From Aquarana catesbeiana (Eukaryota > Chordata > Amphibia > Anura > Ranidae): a stretch of DNA of 64,000 bases. The stretch spans positions 359,690,676-359,754,675 of the forward strand of contig NC_133328.1 of assembly GCF_042186555.1 (NCBI RefSeq), written 5' to 3'. The notes beneath the pieces are model-generated. The model was not told where the DNA came from and did not search any database. It worked only from the letters and a program-made list of their open reading frames with translations. Made by a program: the position numbers and the translations under genes. Below, piece by piece: positions 11,946 through 23,159 of this stretch. Position 1 is the stretch's first letter, and every line of letters begins with the position of its first letter.

Positions 11946-12400
11946 ATCTCTTCTTTTATCATGAATATGATCATTTTCTCCATATTACTTTGGAAATAAG
12001 CTTGTCCAGGCTTTATCATCAGCCTTATTGATCATTCTGTTAATTCCTCTTTATAGTACAAACCAAAAAGCAATTGTACAGGACAAGCATGACCAAAATA
12101 ATAGCACAAACAGCAAGTGAGTGGAAGAACGTTTTCACCACCTCACTTCCTGTCAGTGACCAACCTGTGAACACATATCACAAATGATGGGTGTCTTGTG
12201 ATAACTGAGTAGCAGCTGCTTCAAATTTACCTCTCACAATGGTAGTTTTCACGATTGCCTGATGTACTCTCAAATTATGTTTTAAAATATTGCAAAAATT
12301 TCTTCTTTTGTTTGAGTATTTCTACAATTGGGCCTATGGGCAATGAGAAATCACCAATTGGGAGTGCATGTGGTCTCCAGTAGATACTGTGACTCCTTCT
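11946..12400. other. probable retroviral internal DNA, not resolved
   Basis: This stretch lies between the putative LTR and the MITE at 12401-12848. It may belong to the 3' part of the retroviral remnant, but no frame is clear enough to name. Confidence 0.35.
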
Positions 12401-12848
12401 AAAGCCTCGAACACATGATCAGATTTTCGGCAGGGAATTGTGTGATGACAGACTGGTGGCCTAAAATCTGACTGTTAGTACATTCCTTCAGACAATTGTT
12501 TTCCAACTTCCCGCCAACAAATGTTGGATGGCAGGCTAGTAAATTTTTGGCGGACAACAGTTTGTTGTCAGTTTTTTTGTATTGTGTGTACACAAGTCTG
12601 TCACACAAAAGTCCGAAAGGAAAAAACACGCATGCTCAGAATCAATGCTCACCAAACACGACATTAGCAGAAGGGGCCCAAAGGGTGCCGCTCAAGAGCT
12701 GACATTCCTCGTAGTACATCACTACATTCATGTTTGTTGGCTGATGATTGTGTACCGCTTGTATGCAAGACAAGTTCCTGGCACACGCCCTTCGGACAAC
12801 AGTCTGACGCTTTGTTGGCCAACAATCTAATCGTGTGTATGAGGCTTT
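12401..12848. mobile_element. MITE with ends aaagcctc / gaggcttt
   Basis: A 448-bp block bounded by inverted ends of about 25 bp, aaagcctcgaacacatgatc on the left and the reverse complement of a very similar sequence on the right (cgtgtgtatgaggcttt). The interior contains further imperfect inverted motifs (ttgttggc/gccaac types) and no coding region. It appears inserted in the env portion of the retroviral remnant. The target duplication is not clear, and the superfamily is unassigned. Confidence 0.6.
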
Positions 12849-12879
12849 TACAATGCCAATACAAAAGTGAAACATTGTG

Positions 12880-13051
12880 TATGCAGCCTGAAAAGGGCAA
12901 ATGAGTATCTACTTCAGCGATGTTTACTCCTACCTCTGTTGCTAAGCACACCTGCTGTGGGCCCATTTCTATAAACGCATTATAATCCTGTGGATAAAAA
13001 GTCCAGATACACATGTTAACCTCTGCCCTAGATAATAGGCAGGGTTCAAAC
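12880..13051 (-). pseudogene. env: ERV env 3' segment, left of the Gypsy insertion
   Basis: An open minus-strand segment (about 13014 down to 12890) looks like the part of a retroviral envelope remnant that follows the segment at 18550-19290. The two lie on either side of the Gypsy element. When the insertion is ignored, one frame stays open across the empty site. Assignment rests on position and general character, not on a diagnostic motif. The segment is non-functional in its present state, being interrupted by the MITE and the Gypsy element. Confidence 0.4.
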
Positions 13052-13790
13052 TGTCAAGGCTGGGCTCAGCCCTACCTTCTCAGAGCAGTCGGTTAATTGC
13101 CAACGCTAATCTTTCCACAGTGACTCACCTGGTGATGATATCTTGCTAGTCAGTCCTTCTGGTTACCTAAGCCCTTCAGTTCAGATCCTCTCTGCCTTCA
13201 CTTTGGTCAAAATATCAAGAGACTCTCTGCTGTGTACCTGTTAAAGACTTGCTTGGCTGACATCCCTTCTGGTTCCCGATCCTGCTTGCTGTTCCACTAC
13301 ACTGATTCTCCGGTTTCCTGATTTCCTGGCCTGTTCTGAAGTACCCCATTTCCTGGCTCCCTGATGTACTGGCTTGTCTGACTATCCAATCTGGTTACTG
13401 AACTCTGGCTATGTTTTGATTACATTTGCTCTGTTTACCTTTTGCTATTAATTATTAACCAGTTCCCGACCGGCTCACGCCCCTTACTGCGGCACAATGG
13501 CACCGCTGCACGAAATCCCTTTAAGAGCTACCAGAAATTAGTTTTTTAAAAACATTTTTTGGTGATCAAATACCACCAAAAAAAATCTCTATTTGTGGGA
13601 AAAAAAGGACGCATATTTTGTTTGGGTACAGCGTCGTATGACCGCGCAATTGTCACTTAAAGCGACGCAGTGCCAAATTGTAAAAAAGTGCTCTGGTCAG
13701 GAAGGGGGTAAAATTGTCCGGGGCTGATGTGGTTAAACAAGTGTGATTTTTACTGCACTTCTGTCTCGGTCTGATGCATGGTTTCTGACT
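13052..13790 (+). repeat. 5' LTR of the Gypsy element, enlarged by a MITE
   Basis: Aligns with the 3' LTR at 18078-18544 along its length (shared blocks such as caagagactctctgctgtg and gcacttctgtctcggtctga). It is about 278 bp longer because of the TTAA-target insertion at 13459-13732. The right boundary, near tttctgac, is less certain than the left. Confidence 0.9.
13459..13732. mobile_element. TTAA-target MITE inside the 5' LTR
   Basis: A 274-bp element with ends ccagttcccgacc and gctgatgtgg, flanked by TTAA at 13455-13458 and 13733-13736. The 3' LTR provides the empty site: its corresponding position (about 18490-18500) has one TTAA followed by the same acaagtgtgattttt. This shows both the exact boundaries and the target. 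TTAA is the target of piggyBac- and Kolobok-type transposases. Ends and interior motifs (caaataccaccaaaa, gtcgtatgaccgcg) resemble the longer element at 54067-57727. Confidence 0.9.
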
Positions 13791-13794
13791 ATAG

Positions 13795-14790
13795 ATGAAG
13801 GCCATGAATTCAGAAGATGCAATCAATCCACTTGTTGGTAATATTTTTTCCAGATTGGATGAGCAGGATCACCACATGGATCAGTTTGCCATAGCATTAC
13901 AGACGCTCCTGAATCACACGGCTCACCTCGGCCACCTCACTGTGGCTGCTCCAGTACAACCTGTGTTGCAGGCCCTCCCTGCTGCTGCTCCAGTCTCTGT
14001 GCAGGCACCCGCCTCGAGTATTACCTCTATAAGAGGTATATATGGTTCTGCTCCACTTCCCCAGAAATTTGTGGGCGATCCAGTTCAATGCAGAGGGTTA
14101 ACTAGGTTGAGCTATACTTTGAGATGCTGCCCCAGGCATTTCCCACAGACAGAAGCAAAGTAGGTTTCATGATAACTTTGCTTTCTGAGAGAGCCTTGGC
14201 CTGGGCAAACCCTCTATGGGAGATGCAGAAACCCATTGTCCTGAGTTACCCAGAGTTTGTGACTTCCTTTAAAAGGGTATTTGACGTTCCTGCACACTCT
14301 GCTTCTGCTGCCAAGAGCCTCATGTCCATCAAACAGAGCCAGGGAACTGTTGGCGATTACTCCATTGAATTTCCGTACTCTGGCAGCAGAGGTTGCTTGG
14401 AACAATGAGGCCCTCGTGGTTGCTTTTTCTCATGGTCTCTCGGATACCATAAAAGATGAGATAGCAGCCCGAGATATACCCACTGAGCTGGAGAAGTTGA
14501 CCACGTTTGCCATCCTCATTGACTCCAGACTCAGAAAAAGACTCTCTTTTAAGGAACGCTTGCGGAAGCCTCCTGTACATTTGTCTCCGAGCTTTGCAGT
14601 CCCACCCTTGCCTCCCTCACCTCCCATGCCTCATGGTACCGAGTCGGTCAGTAAAGATGAACCCATGCACTTGGGCTTCTTGGGTCTATCTGCGGATGAG
14701 AGAACCCTTAGGAGGAGGGAGAGATTGTGCCTTTATTGTGGCCAGGTAGGTCACTTTTTGAAGTCTTGTCCTACCCGTCCAGGGAACGCC
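13795..14790 (+). pseudogene. gag: Gypsy gag remnant with CCHC zinc knuckle
   Basis: An open segment from 13795 (start MKAMNSEDAINP) gives an N-terminal region with Ala/Pro/Val-rich sequence. A frameshift near 14110-14160 follows, then a capsid-like segment (14124-14408), another shift near 14370-14400, and a continuation to a classic zinc knuckle CLYCGQVGHFLKSC (about 14729-14770), spacing C-x2-C-x4-H-x4-C. Gag assembles the particle that packages element RNA, and the knuckle binds RNA. The frameshifts mean no full-length protein. Confidence 0.85.
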
Positions 14791-14829
14791 CGAACCTTGA
14801 GGTCCTGTAATGGACAGACCTTAGGTGGC

Positions 14830-16465
14830 ATTGTTTCATCCCCAGTTATCCAAAAGGCTAAGCCCCTGGTCCTGGTTACCCTTTCTTGGTCTGAGTGGAC
14901 CGTCGAGATACAGGCCCTAATCTACTCTGGGGCTGCAGGCCTGCTCATTGATGCTGCCTTTGTATCTAAGTACTCGATTCCGCTGCAGCTTTGTGCCATT
15001 CCACTTGCCACTGAGGCTCTTGATGGGAGACCTCTACAGCCTGCCCATGTAAATCATGAGACTGTCCCATTGTCCATGGCCGTAGGGGCTCTTCACCATG
15101 AGATAATCCAATTCCAATTAATTTCCTCAACTAAGTTTCCGGTGGTTATTGGTTATCCTTGGTTACAGAGGCACAACCCCTCTTTTGATTGGCTTTGTGC
15201 TGAGGTTCTTTCCTGGTCGCCACAATGCAGCAAGACATGTTTTCAGAATGTGGCCAAGGTCCTGTGCACCTCTTCCTTCTCCTCCCTGCCGGAGGAGTAC
15301 CGTGATTTTAGCGATGTCCTTGACAAAGGTCAAGCCGGTAGTTTGTCTCTACACTAGTCGTATATTGTGCAATTGAGATTCAACCTGATGCCATACCCCT
15401 CGTGGCCGGGTTCACACTTTGTCAGTCTCGAAGGATAAGGCCATGGAGGAGTATGTTGCAGACGCACTTTCTCAAGGTTTTATCCGCAAATCCTCATCTC
15501 CTGCTGGAGCTGGTTTCTTCTTTGTGAAGAAGAAGAGTGGTGAACTGAGACCTTGTACTCATTATAGGGGTCTCAATCGTTTCATGATTAAGAATGCTTA
15601 TCCAATTCCGTTGATTACGGATGCTGCCTCAAGGGAGCAACGGTTTTCATTAAGCTTGATTTGAGAGGGGCATACACTCTCATGAGGATTAAGGAGGGCG
15701 AAAAATGGAAAACTGCGTTTAATACCAGAACAGGCCATTATGAGTTCCTCGTAATGCTATTTGGCCTTTGCAAAGCTCCTGCGGTTTTCCAGGAGTTTAT
15801 CAATGATGTCCTCCGAGATTTGTTGCAGATTTGTTGCAGCTATGTGTGGTGGTTTATCTCGACGATATCCTCATATTTTCCAAGTTCCTAGAGAGCCACC
15901 AATGTCTGTCATGTGCTTCAAAAGCTAAGAGAAAACAATCTCTATTGTAAATTGGAGAAGTGCGAGTTCTATCGTGAACACGTTAAATTCCTGGGTCATT
16001 TCCACTGCTGGTTTTTCGATGGACCCAGAGAAACTTTCAGCAGTCCTGCATTGGCCCCAACCTGTGGGTTTACACCCTCTGCAACTTTTTCTTGGCTTTG
16101 CCAATTATTATCAGAAGTTTATTCGTAACTTCTTGTCTCTGGTCAAGCCTCTGAATGATATTACCATAAAGGACTGTAACCCACAGAGTTGGTGTCATAA
16201 CTCCATTAAGGCCTTTGAGAGTCTCAAGGCTGCCTTTGTTTCTGCTCCTGTGTTGGCACATCCTGATCCTACGTTACCCTTTATCCTTGAGGTTGATGCT
16301 TCTGAGACTGGAGTTGGTGCCCTTCTCTCTCAGCGTCCTACCTCTGAGGGCGCTATGCATCCTTGTGGCTACTTTTCCAAGAATTTGTCACCTGCGGAAA
16401 GCAATTATGAGATTGGGGACAGAGAGTTGTTAACGATCATTTTAACCCTTAAAGAATGGAGGTAA
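14830..16465 (+). pseudogene. pol: Gypsy protease, reverse transcriptase and RNase H remnant
   Basis: The protease region (about 14905-14950) shows the expected active-site block with Tyr in place of the catalytic Asp (YSGA instead of DSGA), which would inactivate it. RT fragments follow: a primer-grip and fingers region (15419-15664, ending at a stop), a palm region with the conserved FGLCKAPAVFQ (about 15760-15795), and the catalytic YLDDILIFS in another frame (about 15857-15885). RNase H (15974-16465) shows FILEVDASETGVGALL and the NYEIGDRELL block. A stop ends this segment near 16465. Several frameshifts separate the parts. The order and motifs match Ty3/Gypsy pol. Confidence 0.9.
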
Positions 16466-16633
16466 CTCCTCGAAGGTACTACTGTGCCGGTTCTCATTCT
16501 TACTGACCATAAGAATTTCACATTCTTGTCTGAGCCTAACACCTCTCTCTCAGAAGGGCACAATGGGCTCTTTTCTTGTCAAGTTTCAATTACATAGTCT
16601 CATTCTTACCCGGTACTAAGAATGTAAGGGCTG

Positions 16634-18066
16634 ATGCTCCACTTCCAAGTTGGAATCAATTCCTGTACAGGGACTCCTCCTGATTGTATTCTGGCTACGG
16701 TTGTCACCAGTCTCACTTTTCCTTTGGGTGACAAAATTCTTGCCGCTCAGATCCATGCTCCTCCTGAGAAACCCTGTGACCGCTCCTTTGTCCCTGAGAG
16801 TCTTCGTACTGCCATGCTCCAGACTTACCATTCTCCCAAGGCTGCTGGTCACCCTGGGAAGAATCAACTCTTTTGGGCCATCTCCCAACAATTCTGGTGG
16901 CCTAGTCTACATGCTGATGTAGACGCCCTCGTAGCTGCTTCTTCCATGTGGGTTCAGAGTAAGACACCACGACACCTTCCAGTGGGCCTCCTACAACCCA
17001 TACCCAATGGAGAGAGGCCTTGGACCCACCTGTCCATGGATTTCATTGTGGAGTTACCCAACTCTCAGGGCAACATAGTTATCCTTATGGTGGTTGATCG
17101 GTTCTCGAAAAAGTGTCACTGTATTCCACTTAAGAAGTTGCCCACATCTAAGGACCTGGCTTCCATTTTTGCTAAGGAGATCTTTCGCTTACATGGGCTA
17201 CCCAAGGTGATCATCTCAGACAGGGGTAGTCAGTTTGTGTCCCGGTTCTGGTGAGCCTTTTGTGCACAGTTGGGAATTTAGCTTTCTTTCTCCTCTGCGT
17301 ATCAACTGCAGTCTAATGGGGCCGCAGAACGAGCCAACCAGTCCTTGGAGCAGTTTCTACATTGCTATATTTTTGACCATCATAACAACTGGTTAGACTC
17401 TTACCTTGGGCGGAGTTTGCTCACAATAGTGCCTTAAATTCTGCCTTAAATTCTGCTCCTGGATTGTCCCCGTTTATGGCAAACTATGGTTCCCAACCAT
17501 TTATGTTGCTTGACTCATTTGTTCCGCAGAGCATTCCTGTGTTAGAGGAGCATCTCCGTAATCTTCTTTCCACTTGGGTACAAGTCCAGAAGGCCTTGTA
17601 ACATGCCAATGATAGGTACAGACTCCATGTTGACCGCATGTGCCTCCCTACCAGGTTGGGGAAAGGGTCTGGCTGTCATCTCGCAACCTCCGACTCCGTG
17701 TTCCCTCATTGAAGTTGGCACCTTAACCCAGTGGCTTACACTTTAGACCTTCCTTCTAATATGCGTATCTCAAATGTATTCCATGTCTCGTTTTTAAAAC
17801 CTTTGGTCTGCAACTGCTTTACCACCTCAGTGCCACGTTCTCACCCAGTACAGGTTGAGAACCACCAGGAGTATGAAGTACAGTCCATTATTGACTCCCA
17901 TAGGTTCCGTGGACGCAAACAGTACCTGATGCATTGGAAAGGGTACAGTCCAGAGGAACGCTCTTGGGTCTCATCCTCGGACATACATGCCCCTGTCCTC
18001 CTTTGTGCTTTCCATAGACATTTCCCCCTCAAACCTGATGGTCCTCCAAGGGGGAAGGGCCATTGA
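16634..18066 (+). pseudogene. pol: Gypsy integrase with C-terminal chromodomain, broken
   Basis: The integrase zinc-binding region (about 16805-16965) has its HxxxH half but both expected Cys are replaced (Ser and Val). The catalytic core keeps MDFIVELP (first Asp, about 17037) and ISDRGSQFVSRF (second Asp, about 17211-17250). After a stop near 17254, the segment QSNGAAERA (about 17310) carries the catalytic Glu. The C-terminal segment 17731-18066 ends in a chromodomain (YEVQSIIDSH ... YLMHWKGYSPEERSW, about 17870-17970), which in chromoviruses steers integration to heterochromatin marks. The frame stops at 18066, 11 bp before the 3' LTR. Confidence 0.9.
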
Positions 18067-18077
18067 GGAAGGGGTAC

Positions 18078-18544
18078 TGTCAGGACTTGGCTCAGCCCTT
18101 CCTTCTCAGAGCAGGCTGCTCAGCTGTCGGTTAATTTTCAGCTCTACAGTGACTCACCTGGTGATGATATGCTGCTCATCCGTCCTGCTGGTTACTCAAG
18201 CCGTTCAGTTCAGATCCTGTCTACCTTCGCCTTGGTCAACATATCAAGAGACTCTCTGCTGTGTACCTGTTAAAGACTTGCTTGGCTGACGTCCCTTCTG
18301 GTTCCTGATCTTGCCTGCTGTTCCACTACGCTGATTCTCTGGTTTCCTGATTTCCTGGCCTGTTTGGAAGTACACTGATCACTGGCTCCCTGACGTCCTG
18401 GCTTGTCTGACTATCCATTTAGGTTACCGATCTCTGGCTATGTTTTGAACTACGTTTGCTCTGTTTACCTTTTACTATTATTATTTTTAAACAAGTGTGA
18501 TTTTTACTGCACTTCTGTCTCGGTCTGATTCAGGTTTTCTGACA
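18078..18544 (+). repeat. 3' LTR of the Gypsy element
   Basis: A 467-bp LTR beginning tgtcaggacttggc and ending ttctgaca. It lacks the MITE present in the 5' LTR and so serves as the empty-site reference. A truncated third copy of this LTR family lies at 22960-23159. Confidence 0.92.
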
Positions 18545-18549
18545 CAAAC

Positions 18550-19290
18550 ACAGAAGAGCTATGTGTACAAATGAGACGCTTTCTGGCAGTCATTCAAGCT
18601 ATAAGTGTTGTTTGAACCTACAGCTATATAAGATCTATCATACTTAGGGTCCCACCATGCAACAGCATCAGCGATTACATCCGGCATAGGGATAGTAAGA
18701 GTAAAGAATTTGCATAATGATTCCATAATCCTTAAGGACAAACACCTTATAATGTCCCATACAATAAAAACTAGATATGTTGCTTATTATCTTGGTGTGA
18801 CACACAGTGTCCTGAGGAAAAGATATTACCCAATAATCCACAGAAATCTTGAAAAGGGACCTTAGCTGTCTTGTACTTGGGGAAGTGAGTCTGTTCTCCA
18901 GCATATCTCTCTGTTGACTCATTCAAAGGAACCTTACAGCACACATGGTCCAACTTGCAAGGCTCTTAGCCAAATCACCTATTAGCACAGTCAAACCACC
19001 AAGCTGAGTCACCACTGATTTGTCTAGGTTCAACTGTGCCTCCTGCAGTGCTAAGAGAGTGGGGCTCCAGTCACCCAATATGTGGAGGGCACCCACACTA
19101 TATTTTTCAGCAGCTGCAAGTTTACTTCTGACAGTCTATAAATCAATACCATTCAGGACTCCTAAAGTGGTTCCCGTTCCCCCTAGGAGTGTGTCATACC
19201 AGGGTCTTTTCTTTCTGTTATGTGAACTAGAATTCTACATGTGGTGTAACTTGTTCATAGTGTTATGAGCAACAGAGTGAGTCAGGGGCA
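18550..19290 (-). pseudogene. env: probable ERV env remnant
   Basis: Minus-strand fragments downstream of the integrase remnant form the region where an envelope gene is expected. They include a Gly/Thr/Leu-rich hydrophobic stretch (about 19150-19200) and a Leu/Gln-rich segment (about 19020-19080) of the kind seen around a fusion peptide and heptad region of a transmembrane subunit. Several stops and frameshifts break it, and the Gypsy element truncates it on the left. Assignment is by position and character, and the genus is not determined. Confidence 0.5.
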
Positions 19291-19589
19291 ATTTTGACAT
19301 GTTTGTGTATGTTTTTTCCCAGAAGTTTGGGGAGACAGAAGCCAGGACATCTTCTGTGTCTTCTTTCAGCTTGTCTGTTGTCTTTTGGGATCAGTATCAC
19401 CTGCTTCGCCCCTCTTTGTTACTCTCTTTTAATCTGGTTGTATGGATCCAATGGGGACACTGTTCTGCCAGGACTGCTGTTCTGGTCACTGTGATCACCA
19501 TCACCTGTGGTCCAAAGTGGAATCCAGATCCCTTGACTTTATTCAGTTGCTTTATCATGACCACTACTCCTGGTTGGAAAGGGTGTGTT

Positions 19590-21235
19590 TATTCCTGTGA
19601 AGAGACAGATACATCACCATAGATGCCATTCAAAGTTTGAATCAATTTTCTACAATACTCTTCTTGAATAAATTTCAAAATATGGAAACAGATGGGCCTT
19701 TTGCCCACGGTGTTTGTAATGGTCTCCCTGTAATCACTTCAAACTGTGATAGCCTAGCTGTTTCAGTAGGTGTCATTCTTGTTTCTGCTAGTATTGCCAG
19801 CAGCACAATTCCCCATTTGGCAAAAGTGCCTCCAGCATCCTTCTTAGTATTGTCCTTAATTGTTCCTCTTCATTCTTTCCAATATACCAGAACTTTGTGG
19901 GTGGAAAGGAATGTGGAACTTCAATTCAATCTGTTTCTGTCATTGCCTTACAAGTTCCTGACATACCTGAGAAATAAAAGCTGGCTGTCTGAATCGATCA
20001 TCAATGGACAGCCCCATCTTGGTATGATTTTTCTTACTAATATTTTTACCACTGTTTTAGCATCTTCCATATCACAGGTGAAGACTTCTGGTCTTTTCGA
20101 ATTAAAATCTACAATTACTTGCAAACATTTCTTTGTGAATAAAATCAATTTACAAATGTGTGAAAGGAGCACTAGGTGGCAGTAGATGCTCATGTTGTAC
20201 ATGATGCAAAGTATTGGGGTTAATAAAAACTTTGAGGTATACCTACCCTCCCCTCTTTGGCAATGACACCTTCTGGAGTAATTTCCAAACTTTTTGAGGA
20301 GCAATACAGAAGATCTTCCTTTTTTGCAGAAGTCTGCAGTGTCTGTATGCTCTGCAGTAAATAATAGCAGTAAACAATAGCTAGCTGTAAGGGGAGCTAA
20401 ATGGCTTCTAAGAGATCATTTAAAAGAGCAGAATGGAAAATTGATTTGCCATCTTCTGCTACAAAGCTTCTTTGCTGCCAGATTCCATCAAGATCACAGA
20501 CAGGTCCATGAGCACATTTGGAATCTGTGAAAATGTTTACTTGTTGTGCTTCAAAAAGTTGACAAGCTCTCGTTAATCTGCAACCTGTGCACACGGGATA
20601 TTCAGTGGCTTGGCTTTCAGAACAATAGCAGGGAGCATAACCACAGAGCAACCTACATGATACATGTTATCAAAGGGCCTGGAACATGAACCATCTGCAA
20701 AAACATCAAGCACATTAGAAATGCACGTAGAAATTAGATCAGACCTCAGTGAGGTCATAGAATGCATAACTTCTATGCAGTCATATTGTTCCACCACCTC
20801 ATCTTTCTCTCCCTTCAAACCAAACATGGCATTCAGAATAGGAGCCGGTCCTGAGGTGGGTGAAATAAAACTAACGGTCAGAGCTGCAGTGGAGAGGAGA
20901 ATAACCTCATATCCAGTGAGCCTCTGAGTGGACATTTGTTGAGTGTTTAGATTCTTAAACAAAAATAATACCTGGTGTGAGTTATGTAAATATATAGCAA
21001 GTCACAGAGTTATTGTGGCTGACATCTCAATACCCATGGCACAGACTGCTAGGGCATGCAGAAATGCTGGCATGCCTTGTACCAGAACTGGAACTACTTT
21101 GTAAAATAAAAACTACAGGTCTCAGCTTACTCCCATGGTCTTGGGCCAGGACGGCTGCCATGGTTTTACAGTTGTCCCCTGTGTACAAATGTACAATACA
21201 CAGAGAGTCCCAACCCCGGGGCAATAATCATTGCA
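19590..21235 (-). pseudogene. pol: ERV pol remnant: RT connection, RNase H, integrase
   Basis: Reading right to left: a segment near 21040-21230 contains LAQDHGSKLRPV, typical of the RT-RNase H connection of gamma- and epsilon-type retroviruses. The segment 20573-20962 has TSGPAPILNA and LDVFADGSCSRP, an RNase H start with its Asp. 20397-20651 continues RNase H with VNIFTDSKCAHG (Asp). 19948-20304 carries an integrase core segment (VIVDFNSKRPEVF ... IIPRWGCPLMIDSDS, two acidic catalytic positions), and an integrase C-terminal part lies at about 19690-19830. Multiple stops and frameshifts interrupt the region. The order and motifs fit a simple retrovirus and not Ty3/Gypsy. The copy is old and inactive. 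Confidence 0.8.
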
Positions 21236-21515
21236 GTTTCTTTAACCTTGTACAAACATGTATTTTCTTATCATCCCAAGTCACCAGGTCCAGGGCTTCT
21301 GTCTAAGTGCAGTGTCTGAGTATGCTGTAAAAAATGGGAACAGTTAGGTGTCCATTGGTGGCAGTAACCAATCACACCTGAAGAGGACAGCATGTCTTTC
21401 TTTGTTAGTGGGCGTGCCATTCCCATGACAGCTGTAACCCTTGCAGAGCTTATTTTGTGTTCCCTGGGGGGTGAGTGTGAACCCCAAATACTAAACCTGT
21501 GAGAGAAAGAGCTAG

Positions 21516-21980
21516 TGTTAGGACTGAGTTCGCCTGCTGGTGGCACTGTCCTGTTCTGGGCTGTTTGCTGCAGCTCCACTTTCAATCAGCAGGTGTCTGC
21601 CAGGAGCCAGCATACTGTAGTAATGAGGCACATTAGTGTTCAGCTGCCGGGGCTACTTAAGGCTGCTCCTCCCTTCCCCCGGCGCGTCACGATTCTGATC
21701 CCTTCCTTGCTACCAATTTGTTCCTGACTGCCTGATCCAGCCTTCAATCCTCTGCCTTGCTCTTGTCTCTCTCTGCCTTGCTCCTGCTTAAGTTCCCAGC
21801 CTTCATCTCCTCTACCTCACATCCCTGCATTCCCTGTACCCTTAGCAGTACATTGTATATATTTGTATTCCATTAGCAGTCAGGTTTATTAGTTATTCTG
21901 GTTCTTGTGCATTGGGGGTTTGGTTCTTGTTTGTCGGTTGGGGTTGTTCATGTTTGTTGTTTGCTGTGTTCATGGTGACA
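21516..21980 (+). repeat. solo LTR-like element
   Basis: A 465-bp block beginning tgttaggactgagtt and ending catggtgaca, in the TG...CA manner of an LTR. A partial copy of the first ~200 bp lies on the opposite strand at 24696-24900, confirming a repeat family. I see no exact target duplication and no internal coding region. Confidence 0.6.
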
Positions 21981-22959
21981 GAATGTTTTAAACTGAATTA
22001 TTAAATAGTTTTATATTTATGGAAATAAGCAAGAATCTATATTTAAGGAGATTCCCACATATTTCCACGAATCAACTAAATAACTCAAATTCCTTTATCT
22101 GTGCTAATTTGAAGACAGAAAGGAATACAATAATGTGAATATATATATATTGTTTTACTAAAAATTTAGTGCAACATAATATCAAAATATAAATGGTGAT
22201 AAACAAAGAATATGGATAAACATTTCAATAATATGGATAATATCAATGATAAGAATATAGCCACAAGCTCTTGTTATAAAAATATCAATGTATTAACACT
22301 TTTAAATGTTTTGTAAATAGCTTCTCAATGATTCAACAGACTGTGAAAATAACAAGGTGTTGATTTGAACACGTGACCTCTCTCTCAGACAACAGACCTT
22401 GCAAGCTCAGATTACTCCTTGAAAACACATGGACAAAATGTTATACCATGTATGTGTACTTGGTGATGTAACCAATACTTTATATTTAAAGTAAAGACAA
22501 ATTATGGATTGGAATTAATGTTTAAACATAAATCATAACTAAGCCATTCACTAGGATTGCCTTTAGCCTTATGAGATATACAAATATGTATATTTTTCTC
22601 TTTAATTGAAACAGGAATAACTTATACTGCAGTTAAAATTATTCAAATTTAATGCTGCAAAGATGAAATAGCCCAGTCTGATAAATGCCCAATACAATTT
22701 CTTGCAGATAATTCAAAATTCATACTTTACCATAAATATCAAAATCTTTTGTCTGAGAGATGTCAGCTGTTCATCCTCTCCTCAGTTTACTTCCTTCCTT
22801 CCTGTTTTTTTTCCGTCTCCCACTCATAATCTTACTCCACACTCTTATCCCCCAAAGAAAACAGGCGTAGATGTGTTTTCAATGTCGTTAAATGACGTGT
22901 TGTTTACCATGTACCCATGACACCGCTGTCTAGGGGGCCATATTGTACTTTTGACATAG
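21981..22959. other. AT-rich DNA without recognised gene
   Basis: Strongly AT-rich with a short (AT)n run near 22140-22151. No coding or repeat boundary is recognised. Confidence 0.5.
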
Positions 22960-23159
22960 TGTCAGGGCTGGACTCAGCCCTTCCTTCTCTGAGCTGGTCG
23001 CTCAGCTGTCGGTTAATTGCTAGCTCCTATCACTCCGCAGTGACTCACCTGTTGATATCCTGCTCGCCAGTCCTGCTTACTTGAGCCATCCAGCTCAGAT
23101 GATCTCTGCCTTCACCTGGTCAACATCACAACGATTCTCTCCTGCATGCTTGTTAAAGA
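22960..23159 (+). repeat. truncated LTR of the Gypsy family at 13052-18544
   Basis: Begins tgtcagggctggactcagcc and follows the Gypsy LTR (ctcagctgtcggttaatt, cagtgactcacctg) for about 200 bp before stopping at ttgttaaagag. It is a 3'-truncated solo fragment of the same family. Confidence 0.85.

Larger units (their letters stand above)
13052..18544 (+). mobile_element. Ty3/Gypsy chromovirus with both LTRs and 5-bp duplication
   Basis: The element runs TGT...ACA with direct LTRs (13052 to about 13790, and 18078-18544) and an exact 5-bp duplication, caaac, at 13047-13051 and 18545-18549. A purine-rich tract (gaggaaggggtac) lies just before the 3' LTR. Between the LTRs, a gag-pol region reads gag, CCHC knuckle, protease, RT, RNase H, integrase and chromodomain, the order of chromoviruses. 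Frameshifts and stops make it inactive. No clear tRNA primer-binding site is visible after the 5' LTR. It is inserted in the envelope part of an older retrovirus. LTR divergence suggests an intermediate age. Confidence 0.93.
11643..21500 (-). mobile_element. endogenous retrovirus remnant, split by Gypsy and a MITE
   Basis: This entry groups the pol remnant (19590-21235), the probable env (18550-19290 and 12880-13051) and a putative 3' LTR (11643-11945) as one minus-strand provirus into which the Gypsy element (13047-18549) and a MITE (12401-12848) inserted. Order and strand are consistent. Gag, the N-terminal part of RT and the 5' LTR are not seen; the right end is uncertain. The repeat of part of the putative LTR at 25006-25165 could mark the other LTR. 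Confidence 0.5.

Noticed and set aside
12664..13014. 116-codon minus-strand frame taken as one gene
   Set aside because: Its C-terminal part is MITE sequence (12401-12848). Only the right part belongs to the retroviral remnant.
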